Shown: positions 1 to 7,921 of the stretch, piece after piece
Layout: every line of letters begins with the position of its first letter
Position numbering within the stretch: position 1 is the stretch's first letter
NCBI GenBank assembly: GCA_046299415.1
Contig: JBKBII010000004.1
Span: forward strand, 1-64,000
Source: JBKBII01 sp046299415
GTDB taxonomy: Bacteria; Pseudomonadota; Gammaproteobacteria; Ectothiorhodospirales; Ectothiorhodospiraceae
Reading direction: 5' to 3'
Length of the DNA stretch: 64,000 nucleotides
Notes under the pieces: model-generated
The model's input: the letters and a program-made list of their open reading frames with translations, nothing else
Databases searched by the model: none
Told to the model about the DNA's origin: nothing
Position numbers and translations under genes: made by a program

Positions 1-2
1 GT

Positions 3-125
3 GAGAACGCGGTGGGTATTGGATTTGCCCGCCACCTGCAAAACGGGACGCAGTTGTCGCTGGGGGCCTCGGCAGCCAATGGCGGCGATGCGGCCTTCCG
101 AGCCAGCGTTGGCTGGACGTGGTGA
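3..125 (+). CDS. C-terminal end of a YadA-like trimeric autotransporter (partial)
   Basis: The window opens inside a reading frame that ends at a TGA at 123-125. The visible 40 residues run E-N-A-V-G-I-G-F-A-R and end G-G-D-A-A-F-R-A-S-V-G-W-T-W. Alternating hydrophobic residues, Gly-rich turns and a terminal aromatic residue are what the last strands of a YadA-type membrane anchor look like. In that family three such C-termini form one 12-stranded outer-membrane barrel that holds a surface adhesin. The passenger domain lies outside the window, so the adhesin type cannot be judged. The family call rests on a short stretch; another outer-membrane barrel is possible. Confidence 0.6.
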   Translation, partial: ENAVGIGFARHLQNGTQLSLGASAANGGDAAFRASVGWTW

Positions 126-270
126 CGCCGTGCAACGACCGGAACCTGCGCTTCGGCCGATTTCTGGATGATCGAAGTCCGGGATCGAGCCGGCGCGGGG
201 GGGACGGCCCCATGGCGGTGAGCCCGTGGTGATCGCGCTGCGGCGCTGATCACTGCGTGATGAACGGATG

Positions 271-300
271 AAGGGCGTCGGCGTGTGCTGGCGCCCTTTT
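271..300 (+). terminator. Likely intrinsic terminator after the autotransporter gene
   Basis: AAGGGCG at 271-277 pairs with CGCCCTT at 292-298 around a 14-nt loop, and the right arm runs into TTTT (297-300). It lies 146 bp after the autotransporter stop and has the right orientation to end that transcript. Confidence 0.6.
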
Positions 301-658
301 GCGTTGGCGCTTTGCGCTGGATTCTCCCGAGTCACGCCGAGTCGAGCGACGGCATGAGTCCAGCGCCGCGGCGGGCGCAGGATCGGCGACTTTGCCCTGC
401 GCCGTTTTAAGTGTCCGTGTCGTAATCCTGATCTCGTTGTGCGCTGTACTCCCCGATCCCCAATCTTCCGAGCCGTCATTCGGTACGGCGGTTCTGTGGG
501 ACTGATGTCGAGAGCGGTCGTGGGTTGGGGATGAAGGTGTATCGCCCGATTGACCTACAAAAAAACGGCCGGGCCACGCTGATGGTCGCTTGGCTGTCTT
601 GCCTCTCAGGCACGATCTCGATCTCGTGGCCTGATTGGGTAGCTTGTTGGCGGTGGAG
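301..658. other. Intergenic, no supported gene
   Basis: Open frames exist on both strands here but none has recognisable domain content or a good start. A run of seven A at 560-566 (U7 for transcripts reading leftward from the helicase gene) could be part of a minus-strand terminator. I see only a very short GGCC/GGCC stem before it, so this is weak. Confidence 0.4.
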
Positions 659-2554
659 TCAGTGGGGGCGCCGTGTGCTGAAGACGCGCGGTGGCGCATC
701 ACCCCCCCGGGCGTGGGCGGCGGTGTTGCGCGGCGTTTTGCGCGAAGTGGTGCGCGGTTTGCCAGTGGTGGCTGGCTTGCCTGATGCGTGACGCGGATTG
801 CGGGGTGTGGGTTCGCGGCGGCCGCGAGGTGGGCCTTCGGGGCGGCCATCGCCGCGGGTCAGGCGCAACGGTTGGCCGACGACCCGAATCGTCCCGAGTT
901 TGGCGAGTTGTGCGGGCGTGAGTTTCGCGATCAGCGATGCGGCGAGTTCGAGTTCGGACGATTGGTCGCCGATCCGGATGCGGCCGATCACGTCACGCGA
1001 GAGGCCGCCTTCGTTCGCCAGCGCGCCGAAGATTTCTCTCGGGCTTGCACCGTGATTGCGGCCGACCATGATGGTGAAGGTCTCGAAGGCGTCGCTGCTG
1101 TCACTGCGACGCGCTGGACGTTCGCGACGAACGGGTTTGTTCGATTCGGCTTCGTCGCGTCGCGTCGTACGCGGTGGCGCAAGCAATGGGTCGGCGCGGT
1201 GGTCGGAGGGGGTGTGAAGGGCCGCCAAGGCTCCGGGCGCGAGGCTTAGGGCAGCCATGAACCAGTCCTCGAGGCTGCGATCGGGGTGTTGCGCGTTGAG
1301 TAATTCGAGGAGTTCCTGTGCGGCCGGCCGGGCGCCTTCGACCTTGGCGAGCTGAGCCACGAGATTGCCCAGCAGGCGCTGACGTCGCGCCATTTGTACG
1401 GTCATGCGGTCCGGGGGCGTGATCAGGTTAGCGCGGATGCCGCCATGCTGTGCAAATACGTCAAGGCGGCGGCGCTGACGCGGTTCGACGAACAGGATCG
1501 AGACGCCCGAGCGCCCTGCGCGCCCGGTGCGACCGCTGCGGTGGACGTAGGCCTCGGCGTCGTTGGGAATGTCGTAGTGCACGACGTGAGTGAGCCGGGC
1601 GACGTCGAGGCCGCGGGCGGCGACATCAGTGGCGACGACGACATCCAGATGCCCGGCGTGCAGACGCTGAACGACGGCTTCGCGGGCGTTTTGGTCGAGA
1701 TCACCCGACAGCGCCGCAGCGCTGTGACCGGCACGAACGAGTTCGTCGGCGAGGCGCTCGGTCTGTGCCTTGGTACGCACAAACACGATGACCGCGTCGC
1801 GCTCGGTTTCGGTTTCGAGCAGGCGCGTGAGCAGTTCGGTTTTGTGCGCGACGGGGATGATGATGGCGCGGTGCTCGACTGTGGTGGTGGCGCGGGCGCC
1901 CGATTCAACGCGGATTTCCAGCGGATCGCGCAGGTGCTTGCGCGCGATCGAGCGAATCGACTCGGCCATCGTTGCCGAGAACAGAACGGTTTGGCGATTG
2001 CTCGGGGTTTGCGCGAGGATCGCTTCGATTTCATCGACAAAGCCCATACGCAGCATTTCGTCGGCTTCATCCAGCACGATCGTGCTTAATCCGTCGAGGC
2101 GTAGCGTGCCGCGACGCAGGTGATCGGCGATCCGGCCCGGCGTGCCGATGCATAGGCGAGCGTCGCGCAGAGCGCGTGCCTGCGGCGCGAACGGCTGGCC
2201 ACCGTATACGGCGGCGATCGGTGTGCCACGCGCGGGGCTGGCTTTGAGCCAAGGCTCGAAAGCGGCGGCCGCCTGAAGCGCGAGTTCTCGCGTCGGGACG
2301 AGGACCAGCGCACGAACGGCACCTGCGGCGCTGTCGTCGTGTGCGTCGAGAAGGTGGCGTTCGATCAAGGGAACGCCGTAGGCTGCGGTCTTGCCGGTGC
2401 CGGTGCGGGCTTCGCCGAGGACATCGCGCCCTGCAATGAGGGCCGGGATCGTGCGCGCCTGAATTGGCGTGGGTGTGTCGAGGCCGACGGATGAGAGCGC
2501 GGCAACGAGCTCGGCGTCAACGCCGAGCGCGAGAAAGGATTCGGGGAGGGTCAT
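659..2554 (-). CDS. deaD: DEAD-box ATP-dependent RNA helicase with DbpA-type RNA-binding domain (DeaD/CsdA-like)
   Basis: This is a 631-residue protein that unwinds structured RNA using ATP, expected in the cytoplasm in ribosome assembly or mRNA turnover. From the start at 2554: Q-motif around residues 24-32, Walker A ARTGTGKT (49-56), PTRELALQ (87-94), TPGR (138-141), DEAD (162-165), SAT (193-195), ARGLDV (about 313-318) and HRSGRTGR (338-345). A second domain at about 490-567 matches the RRM-like DbpA RNA-binding fold. The tail is Arg/Pro/Thr-rich and basic. The frame stays open 27 bp upstream to 2581, but ATG 2554 starts the normal family N-terminus. DeaD and SrmB/RhlE-type helicases share the core; the DbpA-type domain favours DeaD. 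Confidence 0.88.
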   Translation of the reverse strand: MTLPESFLALGVDAELVAALSSVGLDTPTPIQARTIPALIAGRDVLGEARTGTGKTAAYGVPLIERHLLDAHDDSAAGAVRALVLVPTRELALQAAAAFEPWLKASPARGTPIAAVYGGQPFAPQARALRDARLCIGTPGRIADHLRRGTLRLDGLSTIVLDEADEMLRMGFVDEIEAILAQTPSNRQTVLFSATMAESIRSIARKHLRDPLEIRVESGARATTTVEHRAIIIPVAHKTELLTRLLETETERDAVIVFVRTKAQTERLADELVRAGHSAAALSGDLDQNAREAVVQRLHAGHLDVVVATDVAARGLDVARLTHVVHYDIPNDAEAYVHRSGRTGRAGRSGVSILFVEPRQRRRLDVFAQHGGIRANLITPPDRMTVQMARRQRLLGNLVAQLAKVEGARPAAQELLELLNAQHPDRSLEDWFMAALSLAPGALAALHTPSDHRADPLLAPPRTTRRDEAESNKPVRRERPARRSDSSDAFETFTIMVGRNHGASPREIFGALANEGGLSRDVIGRIRIGDQSSELELAASLIAKLTPAQLAKLGTIRVVGQPLRLTRGDGRPEGPPRGRREPTPRNPRHASGKPATTGKPRTTSRKTPRNTAAHARGGDAPPRVFSTRRPH

Positions 2555-3277
2555 GAGGGTACTCGGGAAGGGGCACGGCAACAGCGCAATGCGATCAACA
2601 GTCTAGCACGCGCGTCGAGGTGCCGCGGGAACGACTCGTTCGCCGGGCTTTGTGATGCAGGTCAGGGCCGTTTGACCTTGCGGTTTGCGCCGCAGGGTCC
2701 GGGGTTGTCGCAAGTGGCTGCTATGATTTGTGGCGTGTGCGCGCGCGTCCGAGGGCTGCAAAGATTCCGACGGGCGGTTCCGATGAGTCAGAGCTTGTGT
2801 GGCCTTGGGCTTGAATCAGGTGGGCTCTGGTCGATAGTGTCGGTGGGTCGAGCACGTGCGTTGCGGGCTTGATCGAGGCTTTGTGGCCGGAGAGCGCTGC
2901 GACGGATGGCGAGGCGACCATCGCAGGCTTTTCGGGTTGTGGAGTCGCAGAAGTGCTGGAGAGTCCTCGACGCGACACGCGACTTTCGGAAGCCGCTCGA
3001 GGGCGCCGCGAGTGCGATTGGACACTAGGGGTCTCGAGCGCGAGCCGCGCGAGAGCATGGGGTCGGTAGGCGGGGGACGCCCGAGCCGCGCAATACAGCA
3101 TTGTGCCCGCACAGCGATCAAGCGAGTGGTTTGGCAGGCTTTGGGTCATGAAAGTCAGTGGGATGCGTTGCGGGGTGATGCGGCGCAAGTCGCTCGCGGC
3201 CATTCCGCGGTTGGTTTCGCGAGAGTCAATGCGTCGCTCGCTCTGAATTTCCGTTTGATCAAGATGGGTGGCGCACG
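2555..3277. other. Intergenic, no supported gene
   Basis: This 720-bp gap lies between divergently transcribed genes (helicase leftward, lipoprotein rightward) and should hold both promoters. Several open frames of 60-215 codons exist on both strands, but they overlap each other and resemble no family I know. I see no clear -35/-10 pair. Confidence 0.4.
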
Positions 3278-3907
3278 ATGAAGTTTTGGATGATGAATCG
3301 TTTGATGGCCGCGTTGGGGGTTGTCGTTTTGGTGCTGGTCGTGACGGGTTGTGCCACCGCGCCAGCATCGCGCGGTCATACTCCCGCGGCGCTTGTAGTG
3401 GCGTTGCAACAACAGGATTGTCGCGGCGCTTACAGTGCGCTGGAAGCTGGCGGAGCGGCGTTCGAGGATGCTTCGCGTGCCGCTCAGCTATGCCTTGCGC
3501 GCGGTGATTTCACCCGTGCCGGGCGCCTGGCCGAACAAGCGGCGAGCTTGCGCGATCATCCGGATGTCGATTACGCGGCGTACCTGGCGCGCTTGGCGCG
3601 GTTTGGACAATGGCGGGCGGCACAAAGCGCCGATTTGGCGACACGTATCGACTTGGGGCGTGAGGTTCACGCGGACCTGCTCGGGTTTCTGCGTGAGTAT
3701 CCGCTATCGCGCTACGGTGACGATCTGGCGCCGCGCATCGTGCGCTTGCGTGAGGACATCGCGGGCCTCGAGCTTGCGCGGGCAGAGGCGTCGCGCGCCG
3801 CTGGAGCGACGGCTGACTTCATCGAGCGTGCGCGATATGTCCGCGACTATTTCCCGGGTTCGGAGGCCTCGCGTGAAGCGGCGCGATTGTTGGAAGCTGC
3901 CGGTTGA
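3278..3907 (+). CDS. Small BamD-like (TPR-type) lipoprotein
   Basis: This 209-residue protein has a lipoprotein signal: MKFWMMNR, a hydrophobic stretch, then a V-T-G-C lipobox with Cys at about residue 25. The mature part is helical. Its last 80 residues (FLREYPLSRYGDDLAPRIV..., then ...FIERARYVRDYFPGSEASRE) resemble the paired helices of BamD/YfiO, which contact BamA and substrate in the outer-membrane assembly complex. It is shorter than BamD (about 245) and its N-terminal half has weaker repeat character. It may therefore be a BamD paralogue or a generic TPR lipoprotein rather than the essential BamD. It precedes a one-pass membrane protein in the same direction. Confidence 0.65.
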   Translation: MKFWMMNRLMAALGVVVLVLVVTGCATAPASRGHTPAALVVALQQQDCRGAYSALEAGGAAFEDASRAAQLCLARGDFTRAGRLAEQAASLRDHPDVDYAAYLARLARFGQWRAAQSADLATRIDLGREVHADLLGFLREYPLSRYGDDLAPRIVRLREDIAGLELARAEASRAAGATADFIERARYVRDYFPGSEASREAARLLEAAG

Positions 3908-3992
3908 ATCTGAGGCCAGCGGCCACCGAGACCGCTTGCGGGGTCGACACCTGGCACCGCATTGGCGTGGCTTTTTTCAGGGAGTTTGAGTG

Positions 3993-4595
3993 ATGTCGAC
4001 ATCCGAGTCTGAACGTTCGTCCAAGACTGCGCCAGGGGCGACCGGCCGGGATTCGCCGTCGCTTGATTCCGAGTTTGGGCGGGAGCCGCCGGCTTCGGAG
4101 GGTGCGTTGCGCTGGCGCGAGCGTTTTGCCTGGATGGGCATGATGCTGTTTTTCGTCCTGATGCTGGCGATTTATCTACTGCGTGGCGCGGGTCTGGAGG
4201 AGGACCTGAAAAACGCTAATCGTGAGTTATTGCAGACGCAAACCGAGTTGTTGCGCTTGTCGCGCGGGGATGTGGTGCGTCCGGTCGAGCTGGGGTTGAC
4301 GCGCGAAGATCTGGTGGCGTTCACTCGCCGCGGCATCGCACGGCCTGAGGATGCCTTGCGCGAGGCGCTGCGTGACGCTCCTGATTCTGTGCCGTACGCA
4401 CCGCTTGCGAGCGGCGAGGTCGTGATCGATCCCAACGACTTTCACGTGTTGAGCGATCGCTGGCTGGTCGTGGGTTTGCGAGCGCCTGACGGTTCGATTG
4501 ACGGTGACGGAACTGTCGCGCGTTTGTTGCTTGAGTTTCGCTTTGATGGCCGTACACCGAGCTTTGAGCTACTCGGAACGCGAGAACGTCAGTAG
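3993..4595 (+). CDS. Hypothetical one-pass membrane protein with coiled-coil segment
   Basis: This 200-residue protein has a hydrophilic Ser/Pro/Glu-rich N-terminus (about 45 residues), one membrane helix (about 50-68, W-M-G-M-M-L-F-F-V-L-M-L-A-I-Y) and a heptad-like stretch (E-E-D-L-K-N-A-N-R-E-L-L-Q-T-Q-T-E-L-L). A globular C-terminal domain follows that I do not recognise. ATG 3993 is chosen because AGGGAG (3980-3985) sits at normal distance; an adjoining GTG at 3990 is less likely. It follows the BamD-like lipoprotein by 85 bp, so the two may be co-transcribed and both act at the envelope. No function can be assigned. Confidence 0.7.
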   Translation: MSTSESERSSKTAPGATGRDSPSLDSEFGREPPASEGALRWRERFAWMGMMLFFVLMLAIYLLRGAGLEEDLKNANRELLQTQTELLRLSRGDVVRPVELGLTREDLVAFTRRGIARPEDALREALRDAPDSVPYAPLASGEVVIDPNDFHVLSDRWLVVGLRAPDGSIDGDGTVARLLLEFRFDGRTPSFELLGTRERQ

Positions 4596-5069
4596 TCAGC
4601 GTCTGCCTGCGCGTCCCGACCCAACGAGTCGAGGGCGGGTCAACGGCTGAGGGGCGCATGGCCGGTTGCACGGAGCGCGTTCCCTCGCCCACAACTGGCA
4701 AGACCCCGGATGCTGTGTCTTAAGCGTTGCGATCTGCATCCCGCTCGTGGTTTTCGTCAGCGTTTCCTTGGCGATCGGCCTGTCATTCGAATGACTCGGG
4801 ACGCGGTCAGGCGGACGGTGCGACGGTTGAGTCGAGCGCAGATCGGTTGGGCCTGTTCATGGGCCGGTTCTCTGACGCTCAGTCGGCTAGCCCGCCGCGG
4901 GTTTGCGCTTACCAACAGGCTCAGGGCGAGTTGTGCTGGCTTCCGCTGGAGTGTCCTCGCGTGGGGCCCGAGGGCCTGAGATCGGCTCCGTCGTTTTGGT
5001 GAGGGCGCGAGGCCGGTCGATTGCGTCCGTGTGTGGTGCGGCGGTGCCCCGATGGGGCCGCGGGCTGAA
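4596..5069. other. Intergenic between convergent genes, nothing recognised
   Basis: This 470-bp gap separates the rightward membrane protein from leftward rof. Overlapping small open frames on the plus strand (e.g. 4710-4979, 4903-5298) lack any recognisable sequence and the latter runs antisense into rof. No hairpin followed by a T-run was seen. Confidence 0.4.
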
Positions 5070-5333
5070 TCATTTCGAACCGACGTCGTGTTCGTCGATC
5101 AACCGAAAGTCGCGCAGACGATCGAGTCGCCAGCAGTGCAATGGTGCGGCCGCATGGGTGCGGCCGAGCAAGAACTCTTGGCCGCGCCGACTGCGTAAAT
5201 CGATCGGCATGATGCGCGTGACGAGATCGCTTCGCGGCCTTCGCACGACGATCTCTAAAATCATCCCGCGCATGATTGCGAGCTCGAGCGCACTGTGACG
5301 CGCGCAGTCAATCGGCTGATAGGCGGGTGTCAT
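5070..5333 (-). CDS. rof: Rho-binding antiterminator Rof
   Basis: This 87-residue protein begins M-T-P-A-Y-Q-P-I-D-C, closely like the start of E. coli Rof (YaeO; M-N-D-T-Y-Q-P-I-N-C). A Rof-like Sm-fold pattern follows: L-E-L-A, I-L-E-I-V-V, E-F-L-L-G, W-R-L-D-R-L-R-D-F. Rof binds the RNA-binding domain of termination factor Rho and inhibits it. The frame is open 96 bp further upstream, but ATG 5333 is where family similarity starts, and its ATGA (5333-5330) overlaps the stop of the upstream Cys-rich gene. The two are therefore very likely translationally coupled. The C-terminus (I-D-E-H-D-V-G-S-K) is charged. Confidence 0.78.
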   Translation of the reverse strand: MTPAYQPIDCARHSALELAIMRGMILEIVVRRPRSDLVTRIMPIDLRSRRGQEFLLGRTHAAAPLHCWRLDRLRDFRLIDEHDVGSK

Positions 5334-5743
5334 CGCCCTTCGGCGTCGGCGCTGAGAATCAGACGGCCGCCGTCGCGCCGAACACTGAGAACGATCGGGC
5401 TGCAGCAGACCGCACAGTCTTCGATCCACTCCGCGCTCTCGGTGCCGTCGAGCTCGCAGGCGTCGATCAGTGTCTCGCCGGGCTCACCACACCACGGACA
5501 GCTGAAAGTCGCGAAGTCGAGGGCGTCGTCGGCGGCGTCGAAAAGGTCGGAGAAGCCGCCGGAGATGTCATCCTCGTCGGTTTGCTCTTCGCCGTCCGAA
5601 TCATGATCGTATCGATCGAGTTCGTCTTGGGTCGGGTCGCTCTGATCGAAGTCGCCTCTGTCGCGTTCGTCTTGATCGCGGACAGCGTGGTCGACGCGGC
5701 TTTGCGCGTCGCGCATCGATGTTCGGGTGCGGTTCCGTTCCAT
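5330..5743 (-). CDS. CPXCG-motif cysteine-rich zinc-binding protein with acidic N-terminal extension
   Basis: The last 55 residues carry F-S-C-P-W-C-G-E, then I-E-D-C-A-V-C-C-S-P-I-V-L. This is the two-knuckle pattern of the CPXCG small zinc-binding family (Pfam Cys_rich_CPXG). Family members are usually about 60-70 residues. Here about 78 Asp/Arg/Glu/Ser-rich residues precede the domain (D-E-E-R-D-R-G-D..., D-S-D-G-E-E-Q-T-D-E-D-D), probably disordered. ATG 5743 gives 137 residues; an internal Met at 5716 is an alternative. The stop overlaps the start of rof by ATGA, suggesting a two-gene operon. The family's function is not established. Confidence 0.75.
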   Translation of the reverse strand: MERNRTRTSMRDAQSRVDHAVRDQDERDRGDFDQSDPTQDELDRYDHDSDGEEQTDEDDISGGFSDLFDAADDALDFATFSCPWCGEPGETLIDACELDGTESAEWIEDCAVCCSPIVLSVRRDGGRLILSADAEGR

Positions 5744-6126
5744 CGGGTCTCCTGCTGAAGCTGCGTTGATCGGCGTCGAGCTCGTGCGGGCGGCTTTGAA
5801 GTTTTATGCGGGTATCTGACTGGCGCGATTGGGTTCGCGCCGGCGGATTCGTGCGACCCGGCTTGCGAGCATCGCGTTGACTCATCCGGTCGTTGCGACC
5901 GTGCATTGACACGGTGAGTTGCAGTCTGACGCGACGGTCGGCTGAACCGAGCGCCGCGACCTGTGCGTCGTGCGTTTGGCCATTTCGCCGAAGACGCGGG
6001 GGCACGGCATCCGACTCAAAACTCATCATGTCGAGCGCTTCTCGCGGGCCTCCGCTCGAAGCGGGCCGTTGAACCGCGCCGGGATCATTGCGGGGACTAT
6101 CGTTTTCGGGTGCGACGATGGTCCTG
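5744..6126. other. Intergenic, nothing recognised
   Basis: This 380-bp gap lies between two minus-strand genes, hemW upstream and the CPXCG gene downstream. It should hold the promoter for the CPXCG-rof pair. Open frames here are basic and low-complexity and I do not support any. Confidence 0.35.
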
Positions 6127-7530
6127 TCAGACGTGTCGGCGATTGGGTTCGCCCGGGATCAGGGCGCCAAGAATCTGATCGAGATGGTCGTACGCCTCGG
6201 ACGTGGCACGCAGTCGGGCGTGGGCGGACAATGCCGCCGTTTTTGAATCCTGTGCGGATTCGGTCGCTGTGCGCGATGCATCGCCGCTCCAAATTTCCGT
6301 TGGCGCGGACGTCGAGCGGACAGCGCCCGATGCGGATGTCGAGACGGTCGACGCGAGGTCGTCGACCCAGGTCAGCCAGTCGCGATCGATCAACGGCGCA
6401 ACCATGCGGTCGAGGTCATTGGCGCTCGAGCCGGTACGAGCGATCAGGTGGCCGCGTTCGATGCCGTCGACCAGGCGTAGCCCGTTGAGTAGGGCTTCGA
6501 ACAGCCTGTCGCTGGCAGCGATGTCGTGTTCGAGGGTGCGCGCCGGGTCGGCCATGTAGGCGTTGGGGACGCGGCTTTTGCGAGTGCGAACGATCCGATC
6601 GCTGGCCGGATCGCTGCGCTTGCCGTGGGCGCCTGCACCCAGCCCGATGTAATCGCCGAAACGCCAGTAATTGAGGTTGTGGCGACAGGCTTCGCCGCGC
6701 CGGGCGTAGGCCGAGACTTCGTAGCGGGTGTAGCCGGCGTCGGCCAGTCGTCGACGGCCTGCGCAGTAGATTGCGGCTGCGGCGTCATCGTCTGGGCGCT
6801 GTGGGGGGCGAGTCCCGAACAGGGTGTTCGGCTCGATCGTGAGTTGATACCACGAGATGTGCTCGGGGCCGAGGCTGATCGCGGTGTCGAGGTCGGCCAG
6901 TGCGTGTTCGAGTCCTTGGACCGCGCTGGGGTGTTCGTCGGCGCGGGCCGGCAGGGCAAACATCAGATCGAGATTGATGCGCTCGAAACCGGCGCGGCGG
7001 GCGGCGGCGAAGGCGGCGATCGCGTCGGCGGCGCGGTGGATGCGCCCAAGCGCGGCAAGCCGCTGGTCGTCGAAGCTTTGTACACCGATGGACAGGCGAT
7101 TGACCCCGGCTTCGCGGTAGGCGGCGAAGGCGTCGGCGTCGCTCGCTCCGGGGTTGGCCTCTAGGGTGATTTCGGTGTTTGGCGCGATCACGAACCGGCT
7201 GCGTAGCAGGTCGAGGATTCTGGCGATGGCGTTGCCGGAAAAGCGGCTTGGTGTGCCGCCGCCGATAAATACCGCATGGGGACGGCGACCCCAAAAGTCC
7301 GGTAACTGGGCGTCGAGATCGGCTTCGAGTGCGTCGACGTAGGCGATTTCGTCGAAGGTATCGGCGGCATGGGAGTTGAAGTCGCAGTACGGGCATTTGC
7401 GCACGCACCACGGCAGATGGATGTAGATCGCCAGCGGAACGTTGGCGAGGGGAGCGTCGATCGCGGCGTCGATCGCGATGGGGTCGTGGCCCGGTTGTAT
7501 GAGATCGACATTGGCTTCGGATATTTTCAC
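6127..7530 (-). CDS. hemW: Radical SAM heme chaperone HemW
   Basis: This 467-residue protein is HemW (formerly called a coproporphyrinogen III oxidase-like protein), which binds a [4Fe-4S] cluster and SAM and delivers heme to partner proteins. The cluster motif is C42-V-R-K-C46-P-Y-C49. GGGTPS (90-95) and the E-A-N-P-G and G-V-Q-S-F-D motifs follow. The HemN-type C-terminal domain is interrupted after W-L-T-W-V-D-D by about 50 Ser/Thr/Ala/Asp-rich residues before the final L-R-A-T-S-E-A-Y-D-H-L-D-Q-I-L helix, which is unusual. The start is GTG 7530; about 30 non-conserved residues precede L-A-I-Y-I-H-L-P-W-C. It is the last gene of a leftward group with rph, rdgB and a metallopeptidase. Confidence 0.9.
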   Translation of the reverse strand: MKISEANVDLIQPGHDPIAIDAAIDAPLANVPLAIYIHLPWCVRKCPYCDFNSHAADTFDEIAYVDALEADLDAQLPDFWGRRPHAVFIGGGTPSRFSGNAIARILDLLRSRFVIAPNTEITLEANPGASDADAFAAYREAGVNRLSIGVQSFDDQRLAALGRIHRAADAIAAFAAARRAGFERINLDLMFALPARADEHPSAVQGLEHALADLDTAISLGPEHISWYQLTIEPNTLFGTRPPQRPDDDAAAAIYCAGRRRLADAGYTRYEVSAYARRGEACRHNLNYWRFGDYIGLGAGAHGKRSDPASDRIVRTRKSRVPNAYMADPARTLEHDIAASDRLFEALLNGLRLVDGIERGHLIARTGSSANDLDRMVAPLIDRDWLTWVDDLASTVSTSASGAVRSTSAPTEIWSGDASRTATESAQDSKTAALSAHARLRATSEAYDHLDQILGALIPGEPNRRHV

Positions 7531-7921
7531 GGATGCAGTTGCCTGGTCGCGTTGGCTCTCGTGGCAAGTCGCCGAGCTCTATCTCTTCGAGCTCATCGTT
7601 CGTCAGATTGATTCTAGAACTTGCTGAGCCGCTCGCGTTCTGGCTTGGAGGTCTGCGCGGGGCTGTTCTGGCGCGGCGTAGTAAGCGCCTGCGGTGATGC
7701 GTTTTTGACCGCGGGTCGGGAAGCGTGTTGGTGCGGGCTGTGCTCGGCCGGATCGGGTGATCCGCCGGGCCTGCGCCCGGAGTTCCTCGGGACGGTTGGC
7801 TCGATGGGGGTAACGCGGAGGGTCGCGTGGGGCACCGGCGTCCTTGCGCGCTGTTCGGTTGATGGTGGTTGAATTTTGGGGGACGCCCGCATCGGGCGCT
7901 CGATTCTCAGTGCTCAAAGTA
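7531..7921. other. Intergenic, nothing recognised
   Basis: This gap of 390 bp separates the metallopeptidase gene and hemW on the minus strand. Short frames (7603-7980, 7614-7892) are Arg/Pro/Ala-rich without family resemblance. The distance suggests hemW has its own promoter. Confidence 0.35.

Noticed and set aside
250..849. 199-codon minus-strand frame overlapping the helicase end
   Set aside because: Pro/Arg/Ser-rich, overlaps a well-supported gene on the same strand in another frame.
1394..2089. 231-codon plus-strand frame opposite the helicase
   Set aside because: Mirror of the helicase core; Gly/Asp/Val-rich product without homology.
3965..3985. T6 run before the one-pass membrane protein as a terminator
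   Set aside because: No stable stem precedes the T-run, and AGGGAG of the next gene follows directly.
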